Shown: positions 45,577-55,207, counted from the stretch's first letter. The stretch: 64,000 nucleotides of DNA from Hyphomicrobiales bacterium (GCA_900468285.1 UBTF01000011.1:1-64000); one strand, 5' to 3'. A program made the numbers and translations. The notes: generated by a model not told the origin, from the sequence alone.

Positions 45577-46578
45577 ATGAAAAGACTTCTTAAAAACCGT
45601 GAATGGCTGCTGGCAGGCATTATTATCGCCCTGATCGCGGGCTTTTCCATGCGCTCCCCCGGCTTTGAGCGCCCCGGAAATCTGGTCAATATCTTCAACG
45701 ACACATCGATCCTCATCATTCTGGCGCTGGGCCAGATGGCAGTGATCCTGACGAAGTCCATTGATCTCTCCGTCGCTGCCAACCTTGCCTTTACCGGCAT
45801 GGCCGTGGCCATGACCAATGCGGCCTTTCCCTCGATACCCCTGCCCTTCCTCATCGCCATGGCAGTCGTCATCGGTGCGCTTCTGGGGTCGATCAACGGC
45901 ATTCTCGTCTGGTGGCTCGGCCTGCCCTCCATTGTCGTCACATTGGGCACATTGACGATCTATCGTGGCATGGCCTTTGTCCTCTCCGGCGGCGCGTGGG
46001 TGAACGCACACCAGATGTCGCCGACCTTTCTCAACGTGCCACGCACACCGGTCATGGGAATGCCGGTCTTGTCATGGGTCGCGATCCTGATCGTCGCGGG
46101 CGCATGGCTGGTCCTGACGCGCACCTCCTTCGGGCGCTCGGCCTATGCATCCGGCGGCAATCCCGGCGCGGCTGTCTATGCGGGCATCGATGTCGGACGC
46201 ACCCGCTTTCTGGCCTTTGTTCTCTCAGGCGCACTGGCGGGGCTTGCAAGCTACCTCTGGGTTTCGCGGTATGCCGTGGCCTATGTCGATATCGCATCCG
46301 GCTTTGAACTGGATAGCGTGGCGGCCAATGTCATCGGCGGCATATCGATTGCCGGCGGCATCGGCTCGGTGGCCGGTGCGGTGCTGGGGGCTTTGTTCCT
46401 CGGCGTCATCAAGAACGCCCTGCCCGTCATCGGCATTTCGCCCTTCGCGCAAATGGCAATTTCAGGGGTCGTCATTGTGCTGGCCGTGGTCTTCAACGCC
46501 CGTGCCGAAGCCAAGAAGGGCCGCATTATCCTGCGTGACAGGGCGGCAACCGAAATTACCAAGGAGGCATCGGCATGA
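45577..46578 (+). CDS. rhaP: Rhamnose ABC transporter permease RhaP
   Basis: 333 residues from MKRLLKNREWLLAG; AGAGGACC is the ribosome-binding site. About eight to ten hydrophobic segments and the BPD_transp_2 motif (GSINGILVWWLGLPSIVVTLGTLTIYRG, then GGNPGAAVYAGIDVGRTRFLAFVLSGALAGLA). It pairs with RhaQ. The rhaQ ATG overlaps its TGA. Confidence 0.92.
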   Translation: MKRLLKNREWLLAGIIIALIAGFSMRSPGFERPGNLVNIFNDTSILIILALGQMAVILTKSIDLSVAANLAFTGMAVAMTNAAFPSIPLPFLIAMAVVIGALLGSINGILVWWLGLPSIVVTLGTLTIYRGMAFVLSGGAWVNAHQMSPTFLNVPRTPVMGMPVLSWVAILIVAGAWLVLTRTSFGRSAYASGGNPGAAVYAGIDVGRTRFLAFVLSGALAGLASYLWVSRYAVAYVDIASGFELDSVAANVIGGISIAGGIGSVAGAVLGALFLGVIKNALPVIGISPFAQMAISGVVIVLAVVFNARAEAKKGRIILRDRAATEITKEASA

Positions 46579-47582
46579 GCACGGCTGCACCCGAAACCTC
46601 AACGCCCCGCATCATTCCGGACAAGCTCGGCACGCCATTCAAGCGCATCATGGCCAGCTGGGAAGTTCTGCTCTTGGGCGTTGCGATCCTCATCTTCATC
46701 GTCAATTCCTTCGCATCGCCCTATTTTCTCGATGCCTATAACCTCTCGGATGCCACCTTCAACTTTACCGAAAAGGCGCTGATCGCATTCGCCATGGCGC
46801 TTTTGATCATCGCTGGCGAGATCGATCTTTCGGTCGCCGCCATCATCGCGCTTGCCTCCACCGTCATGGGTTATGCGGCGCAGATGGGCGTCGGCACACC
46901 CGGCCTTGTCGCGCTCGGCATCGGCACCGGCCTTGCCTGCGGTGCCTTCAACGGCTTTCTGGTGGCTGGGCTGAGGCTGCCCTCCATCGTCGTCACCATC
47001 GGTACGATGAGCCTGTTTCGCGGTATTTCCTATCTGGTTCTGGGCGATCAGGCATTCGGCAAATATCCTGAAAGCTTCGCCTATTTCGGCCAAGGCTATG
47101 TGTTCTGGGTCATATCCTTCGAATTCGTGCTGTTCGTTGTCATGGCCGTCATTTTCGCCATTCTGCTGCACGCCACCAATTTCGGCCGTCAGGTCTTCGT
47201 CATCGGCACCAACCCCTTTGCGGCGCGCTTTTCCGGCATTCCGGTGGAGCGGGTGAAATTCATCCTCTTCCTGCTGACCGGCCTCATGAGCGGCATCGCC
47301 GCCGTGTGCCTCACCTCGCGTCTGGGCTCCACCCGTCCCTCCATCGCGCAAGGCTGGGAACTGGAAGTGGTGACGATGGTGGTTCTTGGCGGTGTTTCCA
47401 TTCTGGGCGGTTCCGGCACCATTGGCGGCGTTGTCATTGCGGCCTTCGTCATGGGCCTCGTCACCTTCGGGCTTGGCCTGTTGAACGTTCCGGGCATCGT
47501 CATGTCCATCTTCGTAGGCCTCCTCCTCATCATCACCATCGCCATTCCCATCGTCGTGCGCCGTCTGCGCGTCATGAGGTAG
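46575..47582 (+). CDS. rhaQ: Rhamnose ABC transporter permease RhaQ
   Basis: 335 residues, homologous to RhaP: ALIAFAMALLIIAGEIDLSVAAIIALASTVMG, LRLPSIVVTIGTMSLFRG and IGTNPFAARFSGIPVERVKFILFLLTGLMSGIA. Eight or more membrane segments. It overlaps rhaP by four bases and is followed three bases later by rhaU, giving a tight operon. Confidence 0.92.
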   Translation: MSTAAPETSTPRIIPDKLGTPFKRIMASWEVLLLGVAILIFIVNSFASPYFLDAYNLSDATFNFTEKALIAFAMALLIIAGEIDLSVAAIIALASTVMGYAAQMGVGTPGLVALGIGTGLACGAFNGFLVAGLRLPSIVVTIGTMSLFRGISYLVLGDQAFGKYPESFAYFGQGYVFWVISFEFVLFVVMAVIFAILLHATNFGRQVFVIGTNPFAARFSGIPVERVKFILFLLTGLMSGIAAVCLTSRLGSTRPSIAQGWELEVVTMVVLGGVSILGGSGTIGGVVIAAFVMGLVTFGLGLLNVPGIVMSIFVGLLLIITIAIPIVVRRLRVMR

Positions 47583-47585
47583 ACC

Positions 47586-47909
47586 ATGCCAGAGTTTGAA
47601 AAACACGCCTTCAAGATGAAGCTCTTTCCCGGCATGGAAGCCGAGTATCGGAAACGCCATGATGAAATCTGGCCGGAACTGGTCGCGCTTCTGCACGAGG
47701 CGGGTGTCAGCGATTATTCCATCCACCTAGACCCCGAGACCAACATTCTCTTCGGCGTGCTGACCCGCCCGAAGAACCACACGATGGCGGCGCTACCGGA
47801 CCATCCCGTTATGAAACGCTGGTGGGCGCATATGGCCGATATCATGGAGAGCAACTCCGACAACTCTCCAAAGGCGAGCGACCTCGTGACGCTGTTTCAC
47901 CTGCCATGA
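47586..47909 (+). CDS. rhaU: L-rhamnose mutarotase
   Basis: 107 residues, the normal length of this ferredoxin-like dimeric fold (RhaM in enterobacteria, RhaU in Rhizobium). It interconverts the alpha and beta anomers of L-rhamnose. Conserved features are [24 protein letters not shown] with catalytic His, [17 protein letters not shown] and the WWAHMADIM segment. Its stop overlaps the rhaK start (ATGA). Confidence 0.95.
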   Translation: MPEFEKHAFKMKLFPGMEAEYRKRHDEIWPELVALLHEAGVSDYSIHLDPETNILFGVLTRPKNHTMAALPDHPVMKRWWAHMADIMESNSDNSPKASDLVTLFHLP

Positions 47910-49288
47910 GCGAGCCGATCCGCCACATCGCCGTCATCGATATCGGCAAGACGCACGCCAAGCTGATCGTGGTCGATGGCGAAAGCGGAGAGGAAATCGC
48001 CTCCCGCAAGATCGCCAACCGGGTTCTGAGTGGCCCGCCCTATCCGCATTATGATATCGAGACCCTGTGGACATTTATGATGGAGGGGCTCTCGGCATTT
48101 CAAAAAGAGCCGGGATATCAAGCGATTTCCATCACCACCCACGGGGCAAGTGCGGCACTCCTGAACAGCAGGGGTGATCTGGCCATGCCGGTTCTGGATT
48201 ATGAACATGGCTATCCCGAGCATATTCAAACAGCCTATGCGGCGCTGCGTCCGCCCTTTGAGGAAACCTTCTCACCGGCGTTGCCCATCGGCCTCAATCT
48301 CGGCGCGCAGCTGCATTATCAGAAAACCGTGTTTCCCTCAGACTTTGCGCAGGTCACGGATATCGTAACCTATCCGCAATATTGGGCTTATCGCCTCACC
48401 GGCATAAAGGCCAACGAAGCCACATCGCTGGGCTGCCATACGGATCTCTGGCAACCGGACAAGGGTTGCTTCTCCAGCCTGCCGCCGGCGCTGGATATCG
48501 CCCATCTGTTTCCCGCGGTCCGCTCTGCTTTCGATGCGCTGGGGCCGGTTTTGCCGAAGGTTGCTGATGTCATTGGCTGCAGCAGCGACTTGCCCGTCTA
48601 TTGCGGACTGCATGATTCCAACGCTTCGCTGCTTCCGCATCTCATGGCGCGCAAAGGGCCTTTCGCGGTGGTATCGACCGGCACATGGGTCGTCTGCTTC
48701 GGAGTGGGCGCTGCCGTCGAAAAGCTTGATCCTGCACGCGATACGCTGGTCAATGTCGATGCCTTCGGAAAGCCAGTCCCGTCAGCGCGTTTCATGGGTG
48801 GGCGGGAGTTCGAGATTTTAACGCACGGCATAACCCGGCTATCTCCAGAAGCACTGGAGCGTGCGACTATGCGCGTTCTGTCAGGCAAGGTCGCCTATCT
48901 GCCCAGTGCGGTAGAAGGCTCGGGACCTTTCCCGGACCATCGCGGACATTGGATCAACGAACCCGCCGATGATGCCGAGCGCCATGTCGCGGCCTCTTTC
49001 TATGCTGCCATGATGACTGCGACCTGTCTCGACCTGATCGGCAATGCGGGGACGATCATCGTGGAAGGTCCCTTCGCGGGTAATCTGTCCTTCACGAAAG
49101 CACTGGCCGCCATCACCGGTGGACAGGTCCTGGTCACGGATGGGAACAGCCCCTCCGGCACCGGCCTTGGGGCAACGCTGCTGGCTACGCGAAACGCCCC
49201 ACGGCAGTCATACCATCCGGTCACGCCTTTAAATGGGGTTACGGAACACTATCGATCATGGCGTGAGGGGCTTCAGCCTATCGCCTGA
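47906..49288 (+). CDS. rhaK: Rhamnulokinase-like FGGY-family sugar kinase
   Basis: 460 residues from [20 protein letters not shown], the ATP-binding phosphate-1 motif of the sugar kinase superfamily. The second domain has [14 protein letters not shown] and a C-terminal [18 protein letters not shown]. It phosphorylates L-rhamnulose before aldolase cleavage by RhaD; in Rhizobium leguminosarum the matching kinase is also needed for rhamnose transport (established knowledge). Its end overlaps the convergent DUF2177 gene by 16 bases. Confidence 0.9.
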   Translation: MSEPIRHIAVIDIGKTHAKLIVVDGESGEEIASRKIANRVLSGPPYPHYDIETLWTFMMEGLSAFQKEPGYQAISITTHGASAALLNSRGDLAMPVLDYEHGYPEHIQTAYAALRPPFEETFSPALPIGLNLGAQLHYQKTVFPSDFAQVTDIVTYPQYWAYRLTGIKANEATSLGCHTDLWQPDKGCFSSLPPALDIAHLFPAVRSAFDALGPVLPKVADVIGCSSDLPVYCGLHDSNASLLPHLMARKGPFAVVSTGTWVVCFGVGAAVEKLDPARDTLVNVDAFGKPVPSARFMGGREFEILTHGITRLSPEALERATMRVLSGKVAYLPSAVEGSGPFPDHRGHWINEPADDAERHVAASFYAAMMTATCLDLIGNAGTIIVEGPFAGNLSFTKALAAITGGQVLVTDGNSPSGTGLGATLLATRNAPRQSYHPVTPLNGVTEHYRSWREGLQPIA

Positions 49289-49671
49289 ACAAGCGCGAAT
49301 CCGCCAACCGCAGCAACGCCCGTCAGCACGGTGCCCCAGAGAATATCGGCCACGCAGACCTTTATCGACCATCCCTTTAGCGTCGAAAGATTGGTCATGT
49401 CGTAGGTGCCGTAAGCGATGAAACCGAGGATCGCGCCCGAGAGCAGCGCCGATTGCCAAGTGCCCCCATCCAGGGCAGGAATGACGGCAAAGTAGACGAT
49501 ACCGGCGATATAGAAGAGATAGAAAATCCCCGCCGCCGCGAAATTGGGTTTCGGCAACATCAGCGGACCGATTTCACGCTTGTAGAAGTTTACCGCAAGC
49601 TTCGACAGCCAGATGAAATCCAGACCGAAGAAGACGATGGCAGTGCCGATATAGGCGACGAGGTATTCCAT
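49273..49671 (-). CDS. DUF2177 family membrane protein
   Basis: 132 residues with four hydrophobic segments. The N-terminal YLVAYIGTAIVFFGLDFIWLSKL and the central GIFYLFYIAGIVYFAVIPAL, then GFIAYGTYDMTNLSTLKGWS, are the conserved DUF2177 features. Function is unknown. It lies 15 bases downstream of the ChrR-like gene on the same strand, so it may belong to the sigma/anti-sigma operon; members of this family do occur near such genes. Confidence 0.88.
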   Translation of the reverse strand: MEYLVAYIGTAIVFFGLDFIWLSKLAVNFYKREIGPLMLPKPNFAAAGIFYLFYIAGIVYFAVIPALDGGTWQSALLSGAILGFIAYGTYDMTNLSTLKGWSIKVCVADILWGTVLTGVAAVGGFALVQAIG

Positions 49672-49686
49672 CGTCTGCTCTCCCTT

Positions 49687-50364
49687 TTAGATGCCGAGAA
49701 CGGGCTGAACCAGCCGAACCAGCCAACTTTTGAACTTCAACGGCGCGTCGGTGACGGCAAGGCAGATACAGTCTTCCCCCTCACCCGCAATAGGCTGGTG
49801 GGTCAGATCTTCATCGGCTTCCTCGAAATCCCCACGTCGGAACACATCGTCACCGTCCTTGAAGTAACCCGACAGAACGACCGTAAGTTCCCGCCCGCCA
49901 TGGGTATGTTCCGGCACCGGCTTTCCAGCCGGTATGCGCAGCAGGCGGACATTGGCCTCGCCATCGCGTGTGCGAATGGGGAAATGGTAGGCGCCGGGGC
50001 CGAGCTGTTTCCATTTCAACGCATCCACGTCACCACCGGCATAGGAGCGGAGAGGCTCCGGCAAGACCGCGCCGGTCGGCTGAGGTGTTGACTGTGGTGC
50101 CGTCTGGGGGGAAAGCCCGGTAGCCGCATTGGGTTTCAGCAGCTTGCGGATCTGCGCCCATTGGTCGTCAGAAATCTCCTGGCTTTGGGCAGGCTCGATA
50201 TCCTGCAACAGGGCTCCACCCGCCACCTCAAGCGTCTTGAGCCGCTGGCGGCTTTCTGGACACAGCGCCAGGTGGGTTGAAACCGCAAGGCTCCAGCTTT
50301 CACCAAGGCTTCCCGACGCATAATCCAGCAGCAATTCATCACTGACACGATGCCGTACGCTCAT
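49687..50364 (-). CDS. ChrR-type cupin anti-sigma factor
   Basis: 225 residues. The N-terminal zinc anti-sigma domain has RHRVSDELLLDYASGSLGESW with the His, then HLALCPESRQRL with the His/Cys ligands. The C-terminal cupin domain has GPGAYHFPIRTRDGEANVRLLRIPAG and PEHTHGGRELTVVLSGYF. In Rhodobacter, ChrR holds the sigma factor RpoE until singlet oxygen triggers release. Its ATG overlaps the sigma gene stop by four bases, the usual arrangement. Confidence 0.9.
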   Translation of the reverse strand: MSVRHRVSDELLLDYASGSLGESWSLAVSTHLALCPESRQRLKTLEVAGGALLQDIEPAQSQEISDDQWAQIRKLLKPNAATGLSPQTAPQSTPQPTGAVLPEPLRSYAGGDVDALKWKQLGPGAYHFPIRTRDGEANVRLLRIPAGKPVPEHTHGGRELTVVLSGYFKDGDDVFRRGDFEEADEDLTHQPIAGEGEDCICLAVTDAPLKFKSWLVRLVQPVLGI

Positions 50365-50930
50365 GTGCGGTCCTCCAGGGCAGCGCGCAGCTTGGCGAAG
50401 GCGAGCCGAATACGCGATTTGACGGTTCCAATCGGCAGGCCGAGTTGCGCGGCAATCGTGCTGTGCGAGGCCTCGTCAAAAAACGAGCGCTTCAAAAGAT
50501 CAAGCTGCTCTTTCGGCAGTTGCGCCAGCGCCTTGTGCAGTCTTTGTGCATCCTGCACTTCCTGCATCTGCTCATCGGCAGCAGGGGCATCGTCCTTGAC
50601 GAAAGCGGGATCATTCACATCGAATTCCGGGCGCTTGTCTTTCCTGTGGGCGTCGATACGCAGGTTTCGGGCAATCCGGAAAATCCAGGCGGAAGCATTT
50701 CCCCTCGCCGGGTCGAAAAGTGTGGCCTTGTTCCACACCGTCATCATGGTTTCTTGCATCAGTTCCTCAGCGGCCTGCGCATCGCGCACTTGCCGTAACA
50801 TATAGATCCGCACGCGCGGCCCGTAATAACGAAAGAGAACTTCGAACGCTTCAACGCTGCGTTCGGCAGCCACGGCTTTCAAAAGTGCCGGACATTCGCT
50901 TTCAATGTCATTCTTGGAGGTTTCATTCAT
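50361..50930 (-). CDS. ECF sigma factor (RpoE/ChrR-associated group)
   Basis: 189 residues from MNETSKNDIESECPALLK. Sigma region 2 is AFEVLFRYYGPRVRIYMLRQVRDAQAAEELMQETMMTVWNKA followed by FRIARNLRIDAHRK; region 4 is ALAQLPKEQLDLLKRSFFDEASHSTIAAQLGLPIGTVKSRIRLAFAKLR. Partnered with the downstream ChrR-like gene it should drive an oxidative-stress regulon. The start at 50930 gives the normal ECF length. It is divergent from the oxidoreductase operon. Confidence 0.92.
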   Translation of the reverse strand: MNETSKNDIESECPALLKAVAAERSVEAFEVLFRYYGPRVRIYMLRQVRDAQAAEELMQETMMTVWNKATLFDPARGNASAWIFRIARNLRIDAHRKDKRPEFDVNDPAFVKDDAPAADEQMQEVQDAQRLHKALAQLPKEQLDLLKRSFFDEASHSTIAAQLGLPIGTVKSRIRLAFAKLRAALEDRT

Positions 50931-51043
50931 GCGGATCGGCTTCTTTCCGCTTCCATACGGTTTTCCCATGGCCGGTGCGACCCGGCTTTTGGGAATATAG
51001 TGGCACGCGGGGCCGTCTATGGAAACGTTTATTGTCATGAATG

Positions 51044-51073
51044 CGACTACGCCAGCCGCTTTCAACCGGATCA
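51044..51073 (-). promoter_or_regulatory. Candidate promoter for the ECF sigma operon
   Basis: The minus strand has TGATCC (51073-51068), the -35 element known for Rhodobacter RpoE, and a weak TAGTCG 18 bases later. The -35 match is good but the -10 is not convincing. Confidence 0.3.
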
Positions 51074-51155
51074 CCGCTCATAAAAAAATGGACCATGGGC
51101 AATCCATTTGGCACGACCATGCGTATTGTGTGAAAGATCGAAACGGACAGGTATC

Positions 51156-52517
51156 ATGGATTTCACGACGGCCAACAATAATCGACAGGCAAGACGCAGG
51201 ATTGCCGTCATTGGATCAGGCGTGTCGGGCTTGTCCGCAGCATGGCTGCTGGACAAGACGGCCGATGTTACCCTGTATGAGGCCGACAGCCGTCTTGGCG
51301 GGCACGCCAACACCTTCGACGTGGAGATGCCCGGCAAGGCACCCATCGCCGTCGATACCGGCTTTATCGTCTATAACGAGTTGAACTACCCAAATCTCGT
51401 GACGCTGTTTGCGCATCTGGGCGTTGCGACCGATGCGTCGGACATGTCCTTTGCCGCATCGCTGCGCGCAGGCAGGCTGGAATATTCCGGTTCCGGCCTT
51501 TCCGGTCTGTTTGGCCAGAGGTCCAACCTGTTGCGTCCGCAATTCTGGGGCATGGTGCGCGACGTGCTGCGCTTTTACAAGGAGGCTCCCGCGCTTCTTG
51601 ACGATCGATCCCTCGAAGGCGTGAGCCTTGGCAGCTATCTCGATGCAAAGGGTTACTCGCCTTGCTTCGTCGATGACCATCTTCTCCCGATGGGTGCGGC
51701 AATCTGGTCCACCACCTCAGCCGACATGCGCGCCTATCCGCTGCAGGCCTTCATCCGGTTCTTCGTCAATCACGGCCTCGTCCAATTGTCGGGCAGGCCT
51801 CAGTGGCGGACCGTCAAGGGCGGCAGCCGCGAATATGTCTCGCGCATCATGGCGCAGTTCAAGGGCAAGGTCGTCCTGAACAGCAAGATTGCGGGCATCA
51901 GGCGCGGCGAGGATGGCGTGAAAGTGCTGGACCGTTCCGGCCACATGACGATATTCGATGACGTGGTGATTGCCACCCATGCCGATCAGGCTCTCGCCCT
52001 GCTGGCCGATGCCGACCCGGATGAACGTGCCGTTCTGGGGGCCTTCGACTATACCCGCAACACCGCCGTGCTGCATTCGGACGAGGCGCTTATGCCAAAG
52101 CGCCGCAATGTGTGGTCCAGCTGGAATTATCTGAGCGAAGAAAACTCCAGCGGCACGGAGCAACTGTGCGTGACCTATTGGATGAACCGGCTGCAAAACA
52201 TCGATGACGCGACGCCGCTGTTTGTGACGCTCAACCCGTCCCGTCCGGTCGCCCCGCAAAAATCCATAGCCACCTTCGATTACGCCCACCCGCTTTTCGA
52301 CGCCAAGGCGCTCGAGGCGCAGAAATTGCTCTGGAACCTGCAGGGCCGCAAGAATACATGGTTCTGCGGTGCGCATTTCGGAAGCGGTTTCCACGAGGAT
52401 GGTCTGCAATCCGGTCTTGCTGTCGCAGAGGCGCTGGGCGGGATGAAGAGGCCCTGGAGCGTCAAGAACGAGTCGGGGCGCATCTTCCTCGCCCCTCGTC
52501 GGGCCATGGCATCATGA
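51156..52517 (+). CDS. FAD-dependent oxidoreductase (amine-oxidase-like fold)
   Basis: 453 residues from MDFTTANNNRQARRR. The dinucleotide-binding motif RRIAVIGSGVSGLSAAWLLDK is followed by YEADSRLGGHANTFDVE, and a late conserved block includes WNLQGRKNTWFCGAHFGSGFHEDGLQSGLAVAEAL. Proteins of this type are regularly found beside DUF1365 and cyclopropane-fatty-acid synthase genes and may act in fatty-acid modification such as furan fatty acid formation; that role is inference from neighbours. It overlaps the next gene by four bases. Confidence 0.87.
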   Translation: MDFTTANNNRQARRRIAVIGSGVSGLSAAWLLDKTADVTLYEADSRLGGHANTFDVEMPGKAPIAVDTGFIVYNELNYPNLVTLFAHLGVATDASDMSFAASLRAGRLEYSGSGLSGLFGQRSNLLRPQFWGMVRDVLRFYKEAPALLDDRSLEGVSLGSYLDAKGYSPCFVDDHLLPMGAAIWSTTSADMRAYPLQAFIRFFVNHGLVQLSGRPQWRTVKGGSREYVSRIMAQFKGKVVLNSKIAGIRRGEDGVKVLDRSGHMTIFDDVVIATHADQALALLADADPDERAVLGAFDYTRNTAVLHSDEALMPKRRNVWSSWNYLSEENSSGTEQLCVTYWMNRLQNIDDATPLFVTLNPSRPVAPQKSIATFDYAHPLFDAKALEAQKLLWNLQGRKNTWFCGAHFGSGFHEDGLQSGLAVAEALGGMKRPWSVKNESGRIFLAPRRAMAS

Positions 52518-53353
52518 GTTTGAACTCCGCCCTCTATGCCGGACACGTCTTCCATGCGCGCCATCGCCCGCATGCGCACAAAATGCGCTACCGCGTGTTT
52601 TCCCTGCTGCTCGATCTGGACGAACTACCGCTGCTCGACAAGGGTCTGCGCCTGTTCGGCTATAACCGCCGCGCGGCCATGAGCTTTCACGACAGCGATC
52701 ACGGCGTGGGCGAAAGGGGTGGTCTGAAGAAATGGGTGGCCCGGCATCTTGGGCAAGCGGATATCGTCATTTCGCAAGAGCGGCTGCGTGTGGAGATGCT
52801 GTGCTATCCCCGCATGTTCGGCTACGTCTTCAATCCACTCACCGTCTATTTCTGCCATGACAGGCAGGACGATGACCGGCTGGTCGCCATACTCTACGAA
52901 GTCTGCAACACGTTTCACGAGCGCCACACCTACATCATTCCGGCGACACCGGGTGCCAATGGCAGCGTTCAGCACTCCTGCGCCAAGGAAATGTACGTAT
53001 CGCCCTTCGTGCCGATGGACTGCACCTACGAGTTTCGCATTCAACCGCCTGCGGACAAGGTTCTCGTTGCGATCAACGAGCGTGATGGCGAGGGGGAGCT
53101 GCTGTTTGCGTCATTTGCGGGCAAGCGCCGTGCGCTTGGCGGCAATGCGCTGATAAAGGCGCTTCTGTCCTATCCGCTGATGACACTGAAAATCATGGGG
53201 GCCATTCACTGGGAAGCCCTGCTGCTATGGGCCAAGGGCAATCCGATCTACCGACACAAGACCGCAAGCAATCCAATAGCCAGCTCCGTCAGCGTGACAG
53301 ACGCGACAGTGCGAGTTGCACCAATGGGAGGAATGAAGAATGAGCCACGCTGA
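52514..53353 (+). CDS. DUF1365 family protein
   Basis: 279 residues from MSLNSALYAGHVFHARHRP. The N-terminal YAGHVFHARHRPHAHKMRYRVF, the central LLCYPRMFGYVFNPLTVYFC-type segment and EVCNTFHERHTYIIP are the DUF1365 hallmark. Function is not proven, but co-occurrence with cfa-type genes points to lipid modification. Translationally coupled to the oxidoreductase (ATGA overlap), and it overlaps the following synthase gene by 14 bases. Confidence 0.88.
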   Translation: MSLNSALYAGHVFHARHRPHAHKMRYRVFSLLLDLDELPLLDKGLRLFGYNRRAAMSFHDSDHGVGERGGLKKWVARHLGQADIVISQERLRVEMLCYPRMFGYVFNPLTVYFCHDRQDDDRLVAILYEVCNTFHERHTYIIPATPGANGSVQHSCAKEMYVSPFVPMDCTYEFRIQPPADKVLVAINERDGEGELLFASFAGKRRALGGNALIKALLSYPLMTLKIMGAIHWEALLLWAKGNPIYRHKTASNPIASSVSVTDATVRVAPMGGMKNEPR

Positions 53354-54560
53354 GCGAGAAAACCTCTCCCTGATATTGGATCGCGCGCCGCTGTGGCAGA
53401 AGATGATCTGCCGCCGGGTCAACAACATGACGCATGGTCGGCTAACATTGGTTTTCCCCGGTGGGTCGGAATATGTGATCAACGGCCAGCAGCCCGGCCC
53501 GCACGGTGTTCTGTGCCTCAATCGCGGCCGCGTCGTGCGCAGGCTGGTGACGGGCGGCAGCCTCGGCTTTGCCCAATCCTATATGGATGGCGATTGGGAC
53601 AGCCCGGATCTAGCAACGCTTCTGGAACTGGCGATTGCCAATGAAGACAGCTGGAAAGCCGTGTCGGAACCATCCCGTTTCATCTCCGCACTGGCCTTGC
53701 TGCGCCACCGCCTGCGCCGCAATTCCAAGGCAGGAAGCCGCCGCAACATCGCATTCCATTACGATCTTGGAAACCGCTTCTATTCGGCATGGCTGGACGA
53801 GACCATGACCTATTCCTCGGCTCTTTTTGAAAAGCCGGGGCAGACGCTCGCCGATGCCCAGAACGCCAAATATGACCGCATTGTCGAGCAGTTGCAGATC
53901 GGCCCCGACGATCATGTGCTGGAAGTGGGCTGCGGCTGGGGCGGCTTTGCCGAATATGCCATCCGCAAGACGGGCTGCCGCGTGACCGGATTGACCCTTT
54001 CGCGTGAACAGGCCGATTTCGCCAGAAAACGGCTCGACGCTGCCGGTTTTGCAGACCGCTCGGATATTCGACTTGAAGATTACCGCGATTGCCAGGGCCA
54101 ATATTCGAAGATCGTTTCCATCGAAATGTTCGAAGCCGTTGGAGAAGAAAACTGGCCGACCTATTTCCAGCGCCTGCGCACACTGCTGGCGCAGGGCGGA
54201 GAAGCAATGGTGCAGGTCATCACGATTGATGAGGAACGTTTTGACGAATATCGCAGAACGGCCGACTTCATCCAGACCTATATCTTTCCGGGCGGTATGC
54301 TTCCCTCGATCACCGCCTTCAAGGACGCAGCAGCAACCCAGGGCTTTGCCGTTCCCGATCTGCTGCGCTTCGGCAAGGATTACGATCGCACACTGATGCA
54401 ATGGGACCGCGCCTTCATCAGCAACTGGCACCGCATCGAACCCCTAGGATTTGACGAGCGCTTCCGGCGCATGTGGCAATATTACCTCCACTATTGCTCC
54501 GCCGGATTCCGGGCAGGCCGGATTGACGTCGTGCAGTTCAAGCTGGTTCCGGCGTCCTAG
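53340..54560 (+). CDS. cfa: Cyclopropane-fatty-acyl-phospholipid synthase family methyltransferase
   Basis: 406 residues. The enzyme methylates unsaturated acyl chains of membrane lipids using SAM. Seen are the N-terminal domain with SYMDGDWDSPDLATLLEL, the NIAFHYDLGNRFYSAWLDETMTYSSA motif, SAM-binding VLEVGCGWGGFAEYA and SIEMFEAVGEENWPTYF, and the FIQTYIFPGGMLPS segment. Third gene of the operon divergent from the ECF sigma factor; in Rhodobacter the sigma-controlled cfaA lies in a comparable set. Confidence 0.92.
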   Translation: MSHAERENLSLILDRAPLWQKMICRRVNNMTHGRLTLVFPGGSEYVINGQQPGPHGVLCLNRGRVVRRLVTGGSLGFAQSYMDGDWDSPDLATLLELAIANEDSWKAVSEPSRFISALALLRHRLRRNSKAGSRRNIAFHYDLGNRFYSAWLDETMTYSSALFEKPGQTLADAQNAKYDRIVEQLQIGPDDHVLEVGCGWGGFAEYAIRKTGCRVTGLTLSREQADFARKRLDAAGFADRSDIRLEDYRDCQGQYSKIVSIEMFEAVGEENWPTYFQRLRTLLAQGGEAMVQVITIDEERFDEYRRTADFIQTYIFPGGMLPSITAFKDAAATQGFAVPDLLRFGKDYDRTLMQWDRAFISNWHRIEPLGFDERFRRMWQYYLHYCSAGFRAGRIDVVQFKLVPAS

Positions 54561-54752
54561 ACGTCGGCTACCGTGTCAATCGACAGCCACCCCTGCACGA
54601 CCATGGGCAATTTTGTCGTGCACAATGAAATTCTCATATTCATGGAACTTCACGCGGATAGTCACGTTACGGTGAGTGTCTTTTGTCGAAACATCGAACG
54701 CGCCTTGCACTATCTACCCGCTTGCGTTCGATCCTAAACGTGGAGAATATTC

Positions 54753-54827
54753 ATGAACCAGATCATTTACATCGTCGGCTTGGTCGTCATCGTACTCGCC
54801 ATCCTGTCGTTTTTCGGCTTCCGGTGA
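54753..54827 (+). CDS. 24-residue hydrophobic peptide (short gene)
   Basis: Reads MNQIIYIVGLVVIVLAIL then SFFGFR and TGA. GGAG lies seven bases before the ATG, the ideal spacing. The product is one membrane helix with a short polar start and a basic end. Many rhizobial genomes seem to carry similar peptides, from memory and not searched. It is too small for normal gene callers. It sits between the cfa operon and a DUF982 gene. Confidence 0.6.
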   Translation: MNQIIYIVGLVVIVLAILSFFGFR

Positions 54828-54930
54828 GCATAAATTTGCAGTTGTAAAAATCAGGCTTTGTAAATATTCTTTCCGATGGGAACCATGTCGGCGAGACCAT
54901 CGTTGACATGGGCGGTTAGGGAGGTTTTCG

Positions 54931-55176
54931 ATGAAGCAGACTGTATGGACAGAGCCTGTCGAAGTGAACTTCGATACAAGCTCGATAAATGTTATTTCAG
55001 GACCTTTTGATGCACTTGCGCTATTGACGGAGAACTGGCCCCACACGCGTGGTCTAACCTTCGTCAGAGCCCGCAGCGCCTGCCGCGCTGCACTCGACGG
55101 GCGCAAATCCGCCGAAGAGGCGAGGAAGTGCTTCGAGGACGCGGTCTATGAGGCAAAGAAACTCAAGTCTCATTAA
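54931..55176 (+). CDS. DUF982 domain protein
   Basis: 81 residues, the usual size. DUF982 features are the N-terminal W-PV-V (MKQTVWTEPVEVNF), GPFDALALLTENWPHTRGLTFVRARSACRAALDGRKSAEEARKCFEDAVYEA. GGGAGG precedes the ATG by six bases. The family is expanded in rhizobia, with no known function. Confidence 0.88.
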   Translation: MKQTVWTEPVEVNFDTSSINVISGPFDALALLTENWPHTRGLTFVRARSACRAALDGRKSAEEARKCFEDAVYEAKKLKSH

Positions 55177-55207
55177 AGGCTGCATAACTTAACCTTAATG
55201 GTTCGCT

